Below, piece by piece: positions 48,948 to 58,148 of a stretch of 64,000 nucleotides of DNA. The stretch is from LMDS01 sp039930465 (lineage in GTDB: Bacteria; Pseudomonadota; Gammaproteobacteria; Burkholderiales; Burkholderiaceae_C). The stretch lies in the NCBI GenBank assembly GCA_039930465.1, contig JBDTTU010000005.1, positions 1 through 64,000 on the forward strand. Direction: 5' to 3'. The notes beneath the pieces are model-generated. The model saw only the letters and a program-made list of their open reading frames with translations. It did not search any database and was not told the origin of the DNA. The translations under genes and the position numbers were made by a program. The first letter of the stretch is position 1. The number at the start of each line of letters is the position of its first letter.

Positions 48948-51193
48948 GCGGCAGCAGCACGCCGGCCGAGCGGCCGCCGGCCCGGCGCCAGCTTGGCCTG
49001 GCCCTGGTGGTGGCCATGCTCGCAGTGGTGCTGCTCGCGGTGGCCTATGTGCAATGGCGCCAGTACAAGCTGCTCGACAGCACGGCGCAGTTCCAGAACG
49101 ACGGGCTCGGCTGGAGCTTCTCGCAACTTGAAACCGAGCATCTGCGTTTGCGCAACGAGATGCAGAAGGCGCTCGACGGCACACAGCCTTTCGACGCCTC
49201 GGTGGTGCAGCTGCGCTACGACATCTTCGTGAGCCGCATCAGCCTGGTCGACCACCCGCGCGCGCAGCGTGTCATGCTCGACGAGCCGGCCTACGGCCCC
49301 GCACTCGCCAAGGTGCGAGCCTTCGTGGTCAAGGCCGACCACTTCCTCGGCGACGAGCCCCAGCAGCCGCTCGACCGCGCCAGCGTCGTGCCGCTGCTGT
49401 CACAGCTCGACGGCCTGAGCGTACCGCTGCACGACCTGGCGCTGAGCGCTTCGCACCTGCTCTACGAGCGCGTCACGTTGCGCAACGCCGCGGTGCGCCA
49501 GCACAGCCAGCTCGGCTTTGCGTTGACGCTGTTCCAAGCCCTGCTGCTGCTGGTGCTGGGCGTCGTGGTGCTGCGCCAGTTGCGGGCCCTGACCAAGCGT
49601 CGCAGCAGCCTGGAAGCCCTCGCCGAAAGCCTGAGCGCAGCACGGCTCGAGGCCGAGTCGGCGAACCGCGCAAAGAGCGCTTTCCTTGCGAACATGAGCC
49701 ACGAGATCCGCACGCCTTTTCACGGCATGCTGGGCATGATGTCGCTGCTGCAAGACGCACGGCTCACGCCGCAGCAGGCCGGCTTTCTGGAAACCGCGAA
49801 AGAGTCGGCCCAGCACCTGCTGTCGATCCTGAACAACATCCTCGACATCTCGCAACTCGAAGCCGGCAAGCTGCAGGTCTCGCCCGAACCGCTCGACCTG
49901 CTGCAGGTCATCAACGAGGTCGGCGCGTTGATGCGCGTGCAGGCGCAGGCCAAAGGGCTCACGATGCACGTGATGGTTGCGCCCGAGGTGCCACGCTGGG
50001 TGCGCGCCGACAGCACCCGCGTGAAGCAGATCCTGTTCAACCTGTTGAGCAACGCGGTCAAGTTCTCGAACAGTGGCAGTGTGGAGCTGGCAGTCAGCGC
50101 CACGGCCGCTGGTGAACTCGAATTCGCCGTGGCCGACACCGGCATCGGCATGGACCACGCCACCCTCGCGCGCCTGTTCCAGCGCTTCATGCGCGGCGAC
50201 GAAAGCACCTCGCGGCGCCATGGCGGCACCGGGCTTGGCCTGGAAATCTCGCGCGACCTGGCACGGGTGATGGGCGGCGACATCACGGTGCGCAGCGCGC
50301 CCGGGGCGGGCAGCACCTTCACGGTGACCTTGCCGCTGCCGCGCAGCGAGCCGCCATTGCCGGCATCGTTGCCGGTACCGGCGACCGCCCCCGACGGCGG
50401 CGTGGCCACGCTCCATGCGCCGCGTGCGCTGCACGTGCTGGTCGCCGAAGACCACCCGGTGAACCGGGCCTACCTCGAAGCGGTGCTCGACAAGCTCGGC
50501 CACACGGCGGTGTTCAGTGAAGACGGCGACGGTGCCGTGCGCGCGATGCAGGCCGAGGTGTTCGACGTGGTGCTGATGGACCTGCACATGCCGGGCATGG
50601 ACGGCTTTGCTGCCGCCCGCGCGATCCGTGCGATGCCGGGCGCGCCGGGGCGTGTGCCGATCGTCGCGCTCACCGCCGACGCATTTCGCGAAGCCCGCGA
50701 CCGCGCCCGCGAAGCCGGCATGGACGGCTTCCTGACCAAGCCGGCACACCTGCCGCAACTGCGCGAAGTGCTGTCGCGCTTTGGGGGTGGCGCCGCGCTG
50801 GCGGGTCCCGCCACCGCCGTGGCCTCACCCGGCACGGCGCCGGGCCGGCTCGATCCGGCCACCATCGAAGACGTGCAGCATGCGCTCTCGCCATCGCAGT
50901 TCACGATCCTGCTGCAGCGCTTTTTTGAAGACAGCCTGCACGCGCCCGGCTTCGTGCCCGACGCGTCGGCCCAGGCCGCAGCGCAAGAGGCGGCGCTGCG
51001 TGCGCATGCGCACTCGCTCAAAGGTGCAGCGCTCAGCCTCGGCCTGCGCAGCGTGGCCGAACGGGCCGAGCAGATCCAGCGCTGCGCGGCTGGGGCACCG
51101 ATGCCGCAATGGGCGCAGTTGCGCGCCGCGCTCGACAGCGAGATCGCGGCCACCCGCGCGCAGTGTGTGCAGAGCGGCTTCCTGCCGCGCTGA
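48944..51193 (+). CDS. Hybrid sensor histidine kinase with receiver and Hpt domains
   Basis: 749 residues. Two membrane spans (about 18-37 and 190-211) bracket a periplasmic region of about 150 residues. A coiled linker, HisKA with MSHEIRTPFHG (His253), HATPase_c (NLLSNAVKFS; DTGIGM; GGTGLGLEIS), a receiver (DVVLMDLHMPGMDG, Asp546) and an Hpt domain (AHSLKGAALSLG, His690) follow. This is a complete four-step phosphorelay chain. The output regulator is not in the neighbourhood. The molybdopterin-fold gene just upstream may supply its signal. Confidence 0.93.
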   Translation: MSGSSTPAERPPARRQLGLALVVAMLAVVLLAVAYVQWRQYKLLDSTAQFQNDGLGWSFSQLETEHLRLRNEMQKALDGTQPFDASVVQLRYDIFVSRISLVDHPRAQRVMLDEPAYGPALAKVRAFVVKADHFLGDEPQQPLDRASVVPLLSQLDGLSVPLHDLALSASHLLYERVTLRNAAVRQHSQLGFALTLFQALLLLVLGVVVLRQLRALTKRRSSLEALAESLSAARLEAESANRAKSAFLANMSHEIRTPFHGMLGMMSLLQDARLTPQQAGFLETAKESAQHLLSILNNILDISQLEAGKLQVSPEPLDLLQVINEVGALMRVQAQAKGLTMHVMVAPEVPRWVRADSTRVKQILFNLLSNAVKFSNSGSVELAVSATAAGELEFAVADTGIGMDHATLARLFQRFMRGDESTSRRHGGTGLGLEISRDLARVMGGDITVRSAPGAGSTFTVTLPLPRSEPPLPASLPVPATAPDGGVATLHAPRALHVLVAEDHPVNRAYLEAVLDKLGHTAVFSEDGDGAVRAMQAEVFDVVLMDLHMPGMDGFAAARAIRAMPGAPGRVPIVALTADAFREARDRAREAGMDGFLTKPAHLPQLREVLSRFGGGAALAGPATAVASPGTAPGRLDPATIEDVQHALSPSQFTILLQRFFEDSLHAPGFVPDASAQAAAQEAALRAHAHSLKGAALSLGLRSVAERAEQIQRCAAGAPMPQWAQLRAALDSEIAATRAQCVQSGFLPR

Positions 51194-51212
51194 GGGCCGG
51201 CTTCAGACCCGG

Positions 51213-52229
51213 TCAGACCACCACAGGCTCGGGTTCGAGCCGGATGCCGAAGCGACCGTAGACACTTTCCTGGATCGCGCGCGCCAGCGTCATCACTTCC
51301 GCGCCGATGGCGTGGCCGCGGTTCACCAGCACCAGCGCCTGCTTCTCGTACACGCCGGCCTGGCCGACGCTCTTGCCCTTCCAGCCGCAGGCGTCGATCA
51401 TCCAGCCCGCCGCGAGCTTCACGCTGCCGTCGGGCATCGGGTAGTGCACGATTTCGGGGTCGCGGCCGATGATGTCGCGGCACTGCTCCGGCGTGACCAC
51501 CGGGTTCTTGAAGAAGCTGCCGGCGTTGCCGATCAGCGCCGGGTCGGGCAGCTTGGCGCGGCGGATCGCGCAGACCCAGTCGAACACCTGCTGTGCACTC
51601 GGCGCGCTGATGCCGGTCTCGAGCATCTTGCGTTCGAGCTCAAGGTAGCCGAGCACCGGCTGCCAGGGTTTGGGCAGGCGAAAACGCACCCGCGTGATCA
51701 CGCTGCGGCCGGCCAGCGAGTGCTTGAACACGCTGTCGCGGTAGCCGAAGGCGCAGATCTCGGGCCAGAGCGTGCTGGTGCGGCCGGTCACGAGATCGAC
51801 CGCGTCGAGCGACTCGAAGCGGTCTTTCAGCTCGACACCGTAAGCGCCGATGTTCTGCACCGGCGCCGCGCCCACCGTGCCTGGAATGAGCGCCAGGTTC
51901 TCGAGCCCCGGCCAGCCTTGTGCCAGCGTGTGGGCCACCAGTTCGTGCCAGGTTTCGCCGGCCCCGGCCTCGACGATCCAGGCGTCCGTGCGTTCTTCCA
52001 CGAGGCGCACGCCGCGCACTTCGACCTTCAGCACGATCTGCGGCATGTCGCGGGTCAGAATGATGTTGCTGCCGCCGCCGAGCACGAACTTTGGGGCCAC
52101 GCCCAGTTCGGGGTGGTCGACCACCCGCCGAACGTCGGCGTCGCTCGCCACCCGCACCAGCGTGCGCGCCACCGCCGGCAGGCTGAAGCTGTTGTAGGGT
52201 TTGAGGCTCACGCCCGTCTCGATTTGCAT
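51213..52229 (-). CDS. murB: UDP-N-acetylenolpyruvoylglucosamine reductase
   Basis: 338 residues, the longer (type I) MurB. FAD-binding GGGSNIIL lies near 51-58 and IPGTVGAAPVQNIGAYG near 114-130. The catalytic Ser is in GNAGSFFKNP near 236. A late Glu is also present. It reduces UDP-GlcNAc-enolpyruvate to UDP-MurNAc with NADPH in cell-wall synthesis. It is divergent from yajQ with a 38-base gap. Confidence 0.95.
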   Translation of the reverse strand: MQIETGVSLKPYNSFSLPAVARTLVRVASDADVRRVVDHPELGVAPKFVLGGGSNIILTRDMPQIVLKVEVRGVRLVEERTDAWIVEAGAGETWHELVAHTLAQGWPGLENLALIPGTVGAAPVQNIGAYGVELKDRFESLDAVDLVTGRTSTLWPEICAFGYRDSVFKHSLAGRSVITRVRFRLPKPWQPVLGYLELERKMLETGISAPSAQQVFDWVCAIRRAKLPDPALIGNAGSFFKNPVVTPEQCRDIIGRDPEIVHYPMPDGSVKLAAGWMIDACGWKGKSVGQAGVYEKQALVLVNRGHAIGAEVMTLARAIQESVYGRFGIRLEPEPVVV

Positions 52230-52267
52230 GCAACAATTTTCGCCTATTCGCTTTGGCCCTGACGACC

Positions 52268-52756
52268 ATGCCCAGCTTTGACACCGTGTTGGAACCCAAT
52301 CTCGTGGAAGTACGCAACGCCGTCGACCAGACTGCCAAGGAGATCGGCACCCGTTTCGACTTCAAAGGCTCGTCGGCACGTGTGGAACTGAAGGAAAAAG
52401 AACTCACAGTCTGGGCCGACAGCGACTTCCAGATCGGCCAGGTCATGGACGTGTTGATCGCCAAGCTCACCAAGCGCAGTGTCGACATCCGCTTTCTCGA
52501 CCGCACGGCCAAGATCGAGAAGATCGGCGGTGACAAGGTCAAGCAGTTGCTGGTTGTGAAAAGCGGCATCGACAGCGACAGCGCGAAGAAGATCCAGACC
52601 GTCATCAAACAAAGCAAGCTGAAGGTGCAGGCCGCCATTCAAGGCGACACGGTGCGCGTGACCGGCGCCAAGCGCGACGAGCTTCAGGCCGCGATGGCGC
52701 TGGTGCGCAAGGAAATGACCGACGCACCGCTTTCGTTCAACAACTTCCGCGACTGA
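52268..52756 (+). CDS. YajQ family nucleotide-binding protein
   Basis: 162 residues from the ATG at 52268; an ATG five codons earlier is possible. It has the family opening MPSFDTVLEPN, EIGTRFDFKGSSA and the ends PLSFNNFRD. YajQ proteins have two ferredoxin-like domains. A related protein in Xanthomonas binds cyclic di-GMP; that role here is not shown. It is followed by a retropepsin gene 14 bases later. Confidence 0.94.
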   Translation: MPSFDTVLEPNLVEVRNAVDQTAKEIGTRFDFKGSSARVELKEKELTVWADSDFQIGQVMDVLIAKLTKRSVDIRFLDRTAKIEKIGGDKVKQLLVVKSGIDSDSAKKIQTVIKQSKLKVQAAIQGDTVRVTGAKRDELQAAMALVRKEMTDAPLSFNNFRD

Positions 52757-52770
52757 GCCACTGGAACTTC

Positions 52771-53409
52771 ATGACCCCCCGCCACCTTGCCGCCGCCCTG
52801 CTGCTCGCCTGCCCGGCCGCCTTCGCCCAGACGGTCTCGATGAGCGGCAGCCTCGGCGACAAGGCCTTGCTGATGATCGACGGCGCGCCACGCACCGTGG
52901 CCGCCGGGGCCACGGTGCAGGGTGTGAAACTCGTCAGCGTGACCGGCAGCGACGCGGTGGTCGAGATCAAGGGCAAGCGGGTCACCTTGCTGATAGGCGG
53001 CGCGCAAGTCAGCCTCGGCGGGCAGGCCAGCAGCGGCAGTGGCTCGCAGATCGTGCTCACGGCCGGCAGCGGCGGGCACTTTCTGACCGCCGGTGGCATC
53101 AACGGCAGGGCCGTGCGGTTCATGGTCGACACCGGTGCCACCAGCGTGGCGATGAGCATGGCTGAGGCCGAGCACATCGGGCTGAATTACCGCGACGGGC
53201 AGCGTATGTTCGTCGGCACCGCCAACGGCGCCGTGCCGGCCTACAAGGTGCGGCTGGCCGAAGTGCGCATCGGCGACGTGACCGTCTACGACATCGAGGC
53301 GATGGTCGTGCCGGCGCAGATGGAATTCATTCTGCTCGGCAACAGCTTTCTCACCCGCTTCCAGATGAAGCGCGAGAACGAGACCATGACGCTGAGCAAG
53401 CGTTTCTGA
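52771..53409 (+). CDS. Retropepsin-like aspartic protease, exported
   Basis: 212 residues. A signal peptide ends near AFAQ (residue 20). The protease domain (about 95-212) contains one catalytic FMVDTGAT (Asp120) and the end LLGNSFLTRFQMKRE. Single-domain proteins of this type act as dimers in the periplasm. An N-terminal module precedes it. It follows yajQ in the same direction and converges on the MFS gene. Confidence 0.88.
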   Translation: MTPRHLAAALLLACPAAFAQTVSMSGSLGDKALLMIDGAPRTVAAGATVQGVKLVSVTGSDAVVEIKGKRVTLLIGGAQVSLGGQASSGSGSQIVLTAGSGGHFLTAGGINGRAVRFMVDTGATSVAMSMAEAEHIGLNYRDGQRMFVGTANGAVPAYKVRLAEVRIGDVTVYDIEAMVVPAQMEFILLGNSFLTRFQMKRENETMTLSKRF

Positions 53410-53425
53410 TCCTTCTGAGCGCCAC

Positions 53426-54607
53426 TCAACGCTGCGGCTTCTTCGCAAACGCGAACGCCACCACCGCCGCCACGCCGGTGCCAGAGAGCACCAGCAGCAT
53501 GTCGCGGTAGTCCGAGAGTGCGAGCAGCAGCCACGCGGTCGCGAGCGGTGCCGAGGCCCGCGCCAGCAGCGTCATGCCGCTCATCGCGCCGCTGATGCGG
53601 CCCACGTGTTCGCGGCCGAAGTATTCGGGTACCAGGCTGCCACGCACGATCGTCACCAGCCCGTTGGCCACGCCGAACAGCAGCGCGAACAAGAGCAGCG
53701 CGGCCCTCTGGTCGGCGAGCGCGAAGATCGCCAGCGAAATCGGCAAACCACCCAGCACCGTCAGTCCGAGGCTGCGTGCCGACAGCCAGCGCCCGAAGGT
53801 GAGGTAGGCCAGGCGCCCCGCCACCTGCGCCGGGCCGACCCACACCACCACCGCGAGCGCCTGCGTTTCAGACAAGCCCTTCGCCGCGAACGCCGGCATC
53901 ACGTGCGCCCACAGCGCAGCCGCAGCGAAAGAATAGAGCGCGAAGGTGGCGGTGAGCAACCAGAACGAAGGCTCGCGCAGGGCTTCGTGCAAGGTGGTGT
54001 CGTCGGACACATCATGCTTGGCGGCGGCACGGGCCACGAGCGGCGTGCTGCGCAAAGCCCAGGCATGCAGCGGCGCAATCAACAGCGCCAGCACCGCACC
54101 GATCACCGCCAGCGCGCCGCGCCAGTCGAACAGCGAGAGCAGCCAGGCAGCAGTCGGGAACGACAAGGTGCTCGCGAAGCCGCCCACCAGCGTGAGTGCG
54201 GTGATGCCTTCGCGGTACTTCTCGGGAAAACGTTTGGTGAGCACGTTGAACGCGGGCTCGTAGAGCGTCATCGCCATCGACGCGCCGATCACGGCCCAGG
54301 CCACGTAGAGCCACGGCAAGCTGTCGACGCGCGACCAGATCAGAAAGCCCGCGCCGGCCAGCGCCGCGCCCGAGGCCATCACCGCGCGCCCGCGCCCGCG
54401 GTCGATCGCCGCACCTGCCGCGTAACTGGCCGCGCCCCACACCGCCAGACCGAGCGTGAACGCGCCCATCATCTGAGGTTTGCTCCAGCCGAAGCTGCGC
54501 TGCATCGGCAGCACGAAAGAAGAAAACGCGTAGTACAGCGCCGCCCAGCACACGAGCTGCCCGGCGGCGAGTGCGGTGACGGTCGCGCGGAAGCTTGGCG
54601 GGTTCAT
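53426..54607 (-). CDS. MFS transporter
   Basis: 393 residues from the ATG at 54607, with about twelve membrane spans. It has a central loop near 195-215 and the region GPAQVAGRLAYLTFGRWLSAR, as in drug or oxalate/formate-type carriers. It overlaps the upstream epimerase gene by four bases (ATGA, 54604-54607). Substrate not determinable. Confidence 0.88.
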   Translation of the reverse strand: MNPPSFRATVTALAAGQLVCWAALYYAFSSFVLPMQRSFGWSKPQMMGAFTLGLAVWGAASYAAGAAIDRGRGRAVMASGAALAGAGFLIWSRVDSLPWLYVAWAVIGASMAMTLYEPAFNVLTKRFPEKYREGITALTLVGGFASTLSFPTAAWLLSLFDWRGALAVIGAVLALLIAPLHAWALRSTPLVARAAAKHDVSDDTTLHEALREPSFWLLTATFALYSFAAAALWAHVMPAFAAKGLSETQALAVVVWVGPAQVAGRLAYLTFGRWLSARSLGLTVLGGLPISLAIFALADQRAALLLFALLFGVANGLVTIVRGSLVPEYFGREHVGRISGAMSGMTLLARASAPLATAWLLLALSDYRDMLLVLSGTGVAAVVAFAFAKKPQR

Positions 54608-55575
54608 CCTTGTTTCTGCCGGGCCGTGGTGATCAGTTCGGCCTCCTTTTCCGCGGGCAGCGCCGGCATCGAATCGCGGCCCCGCAGCCAAGCGCGCGTG
54701 TCGGCCAGAGTGATCTCGGGCTCGGTCAGCACGAGGCCGGCCGCACGCGCGCGCTCGTTGCCCACATCCATCAAGCCGCTGCGCGCGCCGCGCTCGGGCC
54801 GGTAGAGTGGCAGTTCGTTGAAGCTCAGCCGCGCCGCCAGCAGCGTGGGTGCGTCGACCCACACGGGTTTGCGCGCACCCAGCATCGTGATGAACCGCGC
54901 CCAGGTGAAGCGCGGCCCGGCGAGGTTGAAAGCACCGCCGAGCTCACGCTCGACCACGCTGCAAACGAACCGCGCCACGTCGCGCACGTCGATCACCTGC
55001 AGGTGATCGCTGCCGTCGCCCGGCGCCAGCATCTCGCCGCCGCGCTCGGCCCGTTGCACCCAGTACGCGTAACGACCCGACGGATCGTGCGGCCCGGTGA
55101 TGACCTGCGGGCGAAGCAGCGTGGCCCGGTCGCCGTAGACCTGCTGCACGATGTTCTCGCACGCGACCTTCAGCGCGCCATAGGTCTCGCCGTTCACTTC
55201 GAACACATGCTCACCCGCCGGCGCCACGAGCAGGTGGGTTTCGCGCACCGGGCGGTCCTGCGGGTCGCCGTAGACGCTGACGGCGCTGATGAACACGTAG
55301 CGCTGCACGTTCGCACGCAGCGCTTCGGCGCTCGCGCGCACCTGGCGCGGCGTGTAGCCGCTGACGTCGATGCACACGTCCCAGGTCTGCCCCATCAGCG
55401 CCTGCAGACCTGGCGGGCCCATGTTGCGGTCACCGCGCAGCCGCTCGACCTGCACGGGCAGTGCCTGTGGCGAGACACCACGGTTCAGCACGCTCACCGC
55501 GTGCCCGTTCGCCAGCAATGCATCAACAATGTGGAGGCCGAGGAATTGTGTGCCACCGAGGATCAGGACTCTCAT
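54604..55575 (-). CDS. NAD-dependent epimerase/dehydratase family protein
   Basis: 323 residues from the ATG at 55575. The nucleotide motif GGTQFLG (8-14) and SAVSVYGD (near 97-104) with YGALK near 132 form the extended-SDR signature. It resembles the isoflavone-reductase/RNA-binding-type epimerases of unknown substrate. It is coupled to an MFS gene and divergent from acyl-CoA dehydrogenase genes. Confidence 0.87.
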   Translation of the reverse strand: MRVLILGGTQFLGLHIVDALLANGHAVSVLNRGVSPQALPVQVERLRGDRNMGPPGLQALMGQTWDVCIDVSGYTPRQVRASAEALRANVQRYVFISAVSVYGDPQDRPVRETHLLVAPAGEHVFEVNGETYGALKVACENIVQQVYGDRATLLRPQVITGPHDPSGRYAYWVQRAERGGEMLAPGDGSDHLQVIDVRDVARFVCSVVERELGGAFNLAGPRFTWARFITMLGARKPVWVDAPTLLAARLSFNELPLYRPERGARSGLMDVGNERARAAGLVLTEPEITLADTRAWLRGRDSMPALPAEKEAELITTARQKQG

Positions 55576-55625
55576 CCGTGGGATTATCAGGAGCGGGTTT
55601 GTCACGGCAGGGACAGGAGAAAATG

Positions 55626-55637
55626 GCACGGTCGTGC
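55626..55637. promoter_or_regulatory. TetR-type palindrome upstream of acyl-CoA dehydrogenase
   Basis: GCACG (55626-55630) and CGTGC (55633-55637) form a short palindrome with flanking TAA on the right, 44 bases upstream of the dehydrogenase ATG. It resembles operators of TetR-type fatty-acid regulators in betaproteobacteria. The regulator is not in the window. Confidence 0.35.
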
Positions 55638-55680
55638 TAAAACCCGAAACGACCCCCGCACAGCACGGAGACAAGCCGCC

Positions 55681-56859
55681 ATGGACCTGAATTTCACACC
55701 CGAAGAACAAGCGTTTCGCGAGCAGATTCGCGGCTGGGTGGCCGAGAACCTGCCCAAGGACATCAGCCACAAGGTGCACAACGCGCTGCGCCTGTCGAAG
55801 GAAGACCTGCAGCGCTGGGCCAAGATTTTGGGCAAGAAGGGTTGGCACGGTTGGGCCTGGCCGACGCAGTTCGGCGGGCCGGGCTGGAACGCGATCCAGA
55901 AACACCTGTTCGAAGAAGAATGCGCACTGGCCGGCGCGCCGCGCGTGATCCCGTTCGGGCCGGTGATGGTGGCCCCGGTCATCATGACCTTCGGCAACGC
56001 AGAGCAGCAGCAGCGTTTTCTGCCCGGCATCATGAGTGGCGAGGTCTGGTGGAGCCAGGGTTACAGCGAGCCGGGTTCGGGTTCCGACCTCGCTTCGGTG
56101 AAGTGCAAGGCCGAGCGCAAGGGCGACTACTACCTCGTCAACGGCCAGAAGACCTGGACCACGCTCGGCCAGCACGGCGACTGGATCTTCTGCCTGGTGC
56201 GCACCAGCAACGAAGGCAAGCCGCAGACCGGCATCAGCTTCCTGTTGATAGACATGAAGAGCCCCGGCGTGAGCGTGCGCCCCATCATCACGATGGACGG
56301 TGAGCACGAGGTCAACGAGGTCTGGTTCGACAACGTCGAGGTGCCGGCCGACAACCTGGTCGGCGAAGAGAACAAGGGCTGGACGTATGCCAAGCACCTG
56401 CTGGCCCACGAGCGCACGAACATCGCCGACGTGAACCGCGCCAAGCGCGAACTCGAGCGCCTCAAGCGCATCGCCAAGTCCGAAGGGGTGTATGACGACA
56501 CCCGCTTCCGCGACGAGATCGCCAAGCTCGAGGTCGAGGTGGTCGCGCTCGAGATGATGGTGCTGCGCGTGCTCTCGGGCGAGAAGAGCGGCAAGCAGAG
56601 CCTTGACGTGGCCGGCCTGTTGAAGATCCGCGGCAGCGAGATCCAGCAGCGTTATTCCGAACTGATGATGCTGGCTGCCGGCCCGTCGGCCGTGCCTTTC
56701 ATCAGGGAAGCCATGGAAGCCGGCTGGCAGGGCGACCTGGCCGGCGCTGCCTTTGTCGCGCCGCTCGCCGGCACCTACTTCAACATGCGCAAGACCACGA
56801 TCTACGGTGGCTCGAACGAAGTTCAACGCAACATCGTCGCGCAGACAGTGATGGGCTGA
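55681..56859 (+). CDS. Acyl-CoA dehydrogenase
   Basis: 392 residues, normal size. It has the FAD/substrate region YSEPGSGSDLAS near 121-132, WTTLGQHGDW near 155 and the C-terminal IYGGSNEVQRNI near 374-385. It oxidises an acyl-CoA to the enoyl-CoA with an electron-transfer flavoprotein. A second, shorter dehydrogenase follows 116 bases later; such pairs often form heteromeric enzymes for steroid or branched acyl chains, which is possible here. The expected catalytic Glu is not clear from the sequence. Confidence 0.92.
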   Translation: MDLNFTPEEQAFREQIRGWVAENLPKDISHKVHNALRLSKEDLQRWAKILGKKGWHGWAWPTQFGGPGWNAIQKHLFEEECALAGAPRVIPFGPVMVAPVIMTFGNAEQQQRFLPGIMSGEVWWSQGYSEPGSGSDLASVKCKAERKGDYYLVNGQKTWTTLGQHGDWIFCLVRTSNEGKPQTGISFLLIDMKSPGVSVRPIITMDGEHEVNEVWFDNVEVPADNLVGEENKGWTYAKHLLAHERTNIADVNRAKRELERLKRIAKSEGVYDDTRFRDEIAKLEVEVVALEMMVLRVLSGEKSGKQSLDVAGLLKIRGSEIQQRYSELMMLAAGPSAVPFIREAMEAGWQGDLAGAAFVAPLAGTYFNMRKTTIYGGSNEVQRNIVAQTVMG

Positions 56860-56908
56860 CGCCCAACACCGTCCGCGCAATGCGCGACAGGATTGCTCCC
56901 ATCCCCTG

Positions 56909-56933
56909 CCCCTTCCCTCCAGGAGGGAAGGGG
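56909..56933. repeat. 12-bp inverted repeat between acyl-CoA dehydrogenase genes
   Basis: CCCCTTCCCTCC (56909-56920) and GGAGGGAAGGGG (56922-56933) form a perfect palindrome around one base. No T tract follows. It may be a dispersed palindrome or an mRNA stem in the operon. Confidence 0.6.
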
Positions 56934-56975
56934 TTCCAGAATGACAGTTGAAAAGTAGACGCAGAGGACTGCAAC

Positions 56976-58115
56976 ATGGACTTCGATTTCAGCGACGACC
57001 AGGAAATGCTTCGCGACTCGGTGCGCAAGTGGGTCGACAAGGCCTACACCTTCGAACAGCGCCGCAGCATCGTCAAACAGGGCGGCTTCTCCAAGACGAG
57101 CTGGAAAGACCTGGCCGACCTCGGCCTGCTCGGTCTTCAAGTGCCCGAAGCGAGCGGCGGCATGGGCTTCGGCCCGGTCGACGCGATGGTGGTGATGGAA
57201 GAGCTCGGGCGAGGCATCGTGCTCGAACCTTTCGCACCGGTCGCGCTCGTCGCCACCCACCTGCTGAGCGCGGGCGACGCAGCCTCGGCCGCGCCCTGGC
57301 TGCAGGGCATTGCCGAAGGCAAGGAACTGGTCGTGCTGGCACACCAGGAGCGCGCGGCACGTTACCGGCTTGCGCATGTGGAGACCACCGCGAAGAACGT
57401 CGGTGGCACCTGGCAGCTCAACGGCAAGAAGAGCATGGTGCCAGCCGGTGCGCACGCCGCTGCGTTCATCGTGCCGGCACGCGTGAGTGGCGCGGTCGAC
57501 GACGCATCGGGCATCGCCCTCTTCCTCGTCTCCAAGGGCGACAAGGGCGTGGCCGTGCGCGGCTACCCCACGCAAGACGGCGCCTGCGCGGCCGACCTCA
57601 CGCTGACTGGAGCCGGTGCAGTCGAGTTGCTCGCCGCGGGCCCGGCCTTCGCCGAGCTCGAACACGCTGTCGACATCGGCATCGCCGCGCTCTGCGCCGA
57701 AGCGGTGGGCGCGATGGACAAGCTCGTTGCGGTCACCGTCGAGTACATGAACACGCGCAAGCAGTTCGGCGTGGCGATCGGCACCTTCCAGGCGCTGCGG
57801 CACCGCATGGCCGACGTGAAGATGCAACTGGAGCTGGCGCGCTCGATGAGCTTTTTCGCCACGCTCAAGCTGGGCGAGCCGGCACCCGCGCGCCGCCGCG
57901 CGCTGGCGCAGGCCAAGCTGCAACTCGGCCAGTCGATGCGCTTCGTGGGCCAGCAGTGCATTCAACTGCACGGCGGCATTGGCGTGACCGACGAGTACAT
58001 CGCGAGCCACTACTTCAAACGCCTGACGGTGATGGAGATGAGCTACGGCGACACCATGCACCAGCTCGGCGAGGTGTCGGCGCGCATGCAAACCACCGCC
58101 GGTGTTTTTGCTTGA
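56976..58115 (+). CDS. Acyl-CoA dehydrogenase family protein
   Basis: 379 residues. Compared with the upstream gene it is divergent: GSGSDLAS is absent and the middle section reads LAHQERAARYRLAHVETTA. The C-terminal end has RFVGQQCIQLHGGIGVTDE near 338-356, a family hallmark. It probably forms a heteromer with the 392-residue protein, a layout known for steroid side-chain dehydrogenases. That is inference. Confidence 0.9.
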   Translation: MDFDFSDDQEMLRDSVRKWVDKAYTFEQRRSIVKQGGFSKTSWKDLADLGLLGLQVPEASGGMGFGPVDAMVVMEELGRGIVLEPFAPVALVATHLLSAGDAASAAPWLQGIAEGKELVVLAHQERAARYRLAHVETTAKNVGGTWQLNGKKSMVPAGAHAAAFIVPARVSGAVDDASGIALFLVSKGDKGVAVRGYPTQDGACAADLTLTGAGAVELLAAGPAFAELEHAVDIGIAALCAEAVGAMDKLVAVTVEYMNTRKQFGVAIGTFQALRHRMADVKMQLELARSMSFFATLKLGEPAPARRRALAQAKLQLGQSMRFVGQQCIQLHGGIGVTDEYIASHYFKRLTVMEMSYGDTMHQLGEVSARMQTTAGVFA

Positions 58116-58148
58116 TGCAACCCCCCAGCGTCTTGGTCTGAACGCAGC

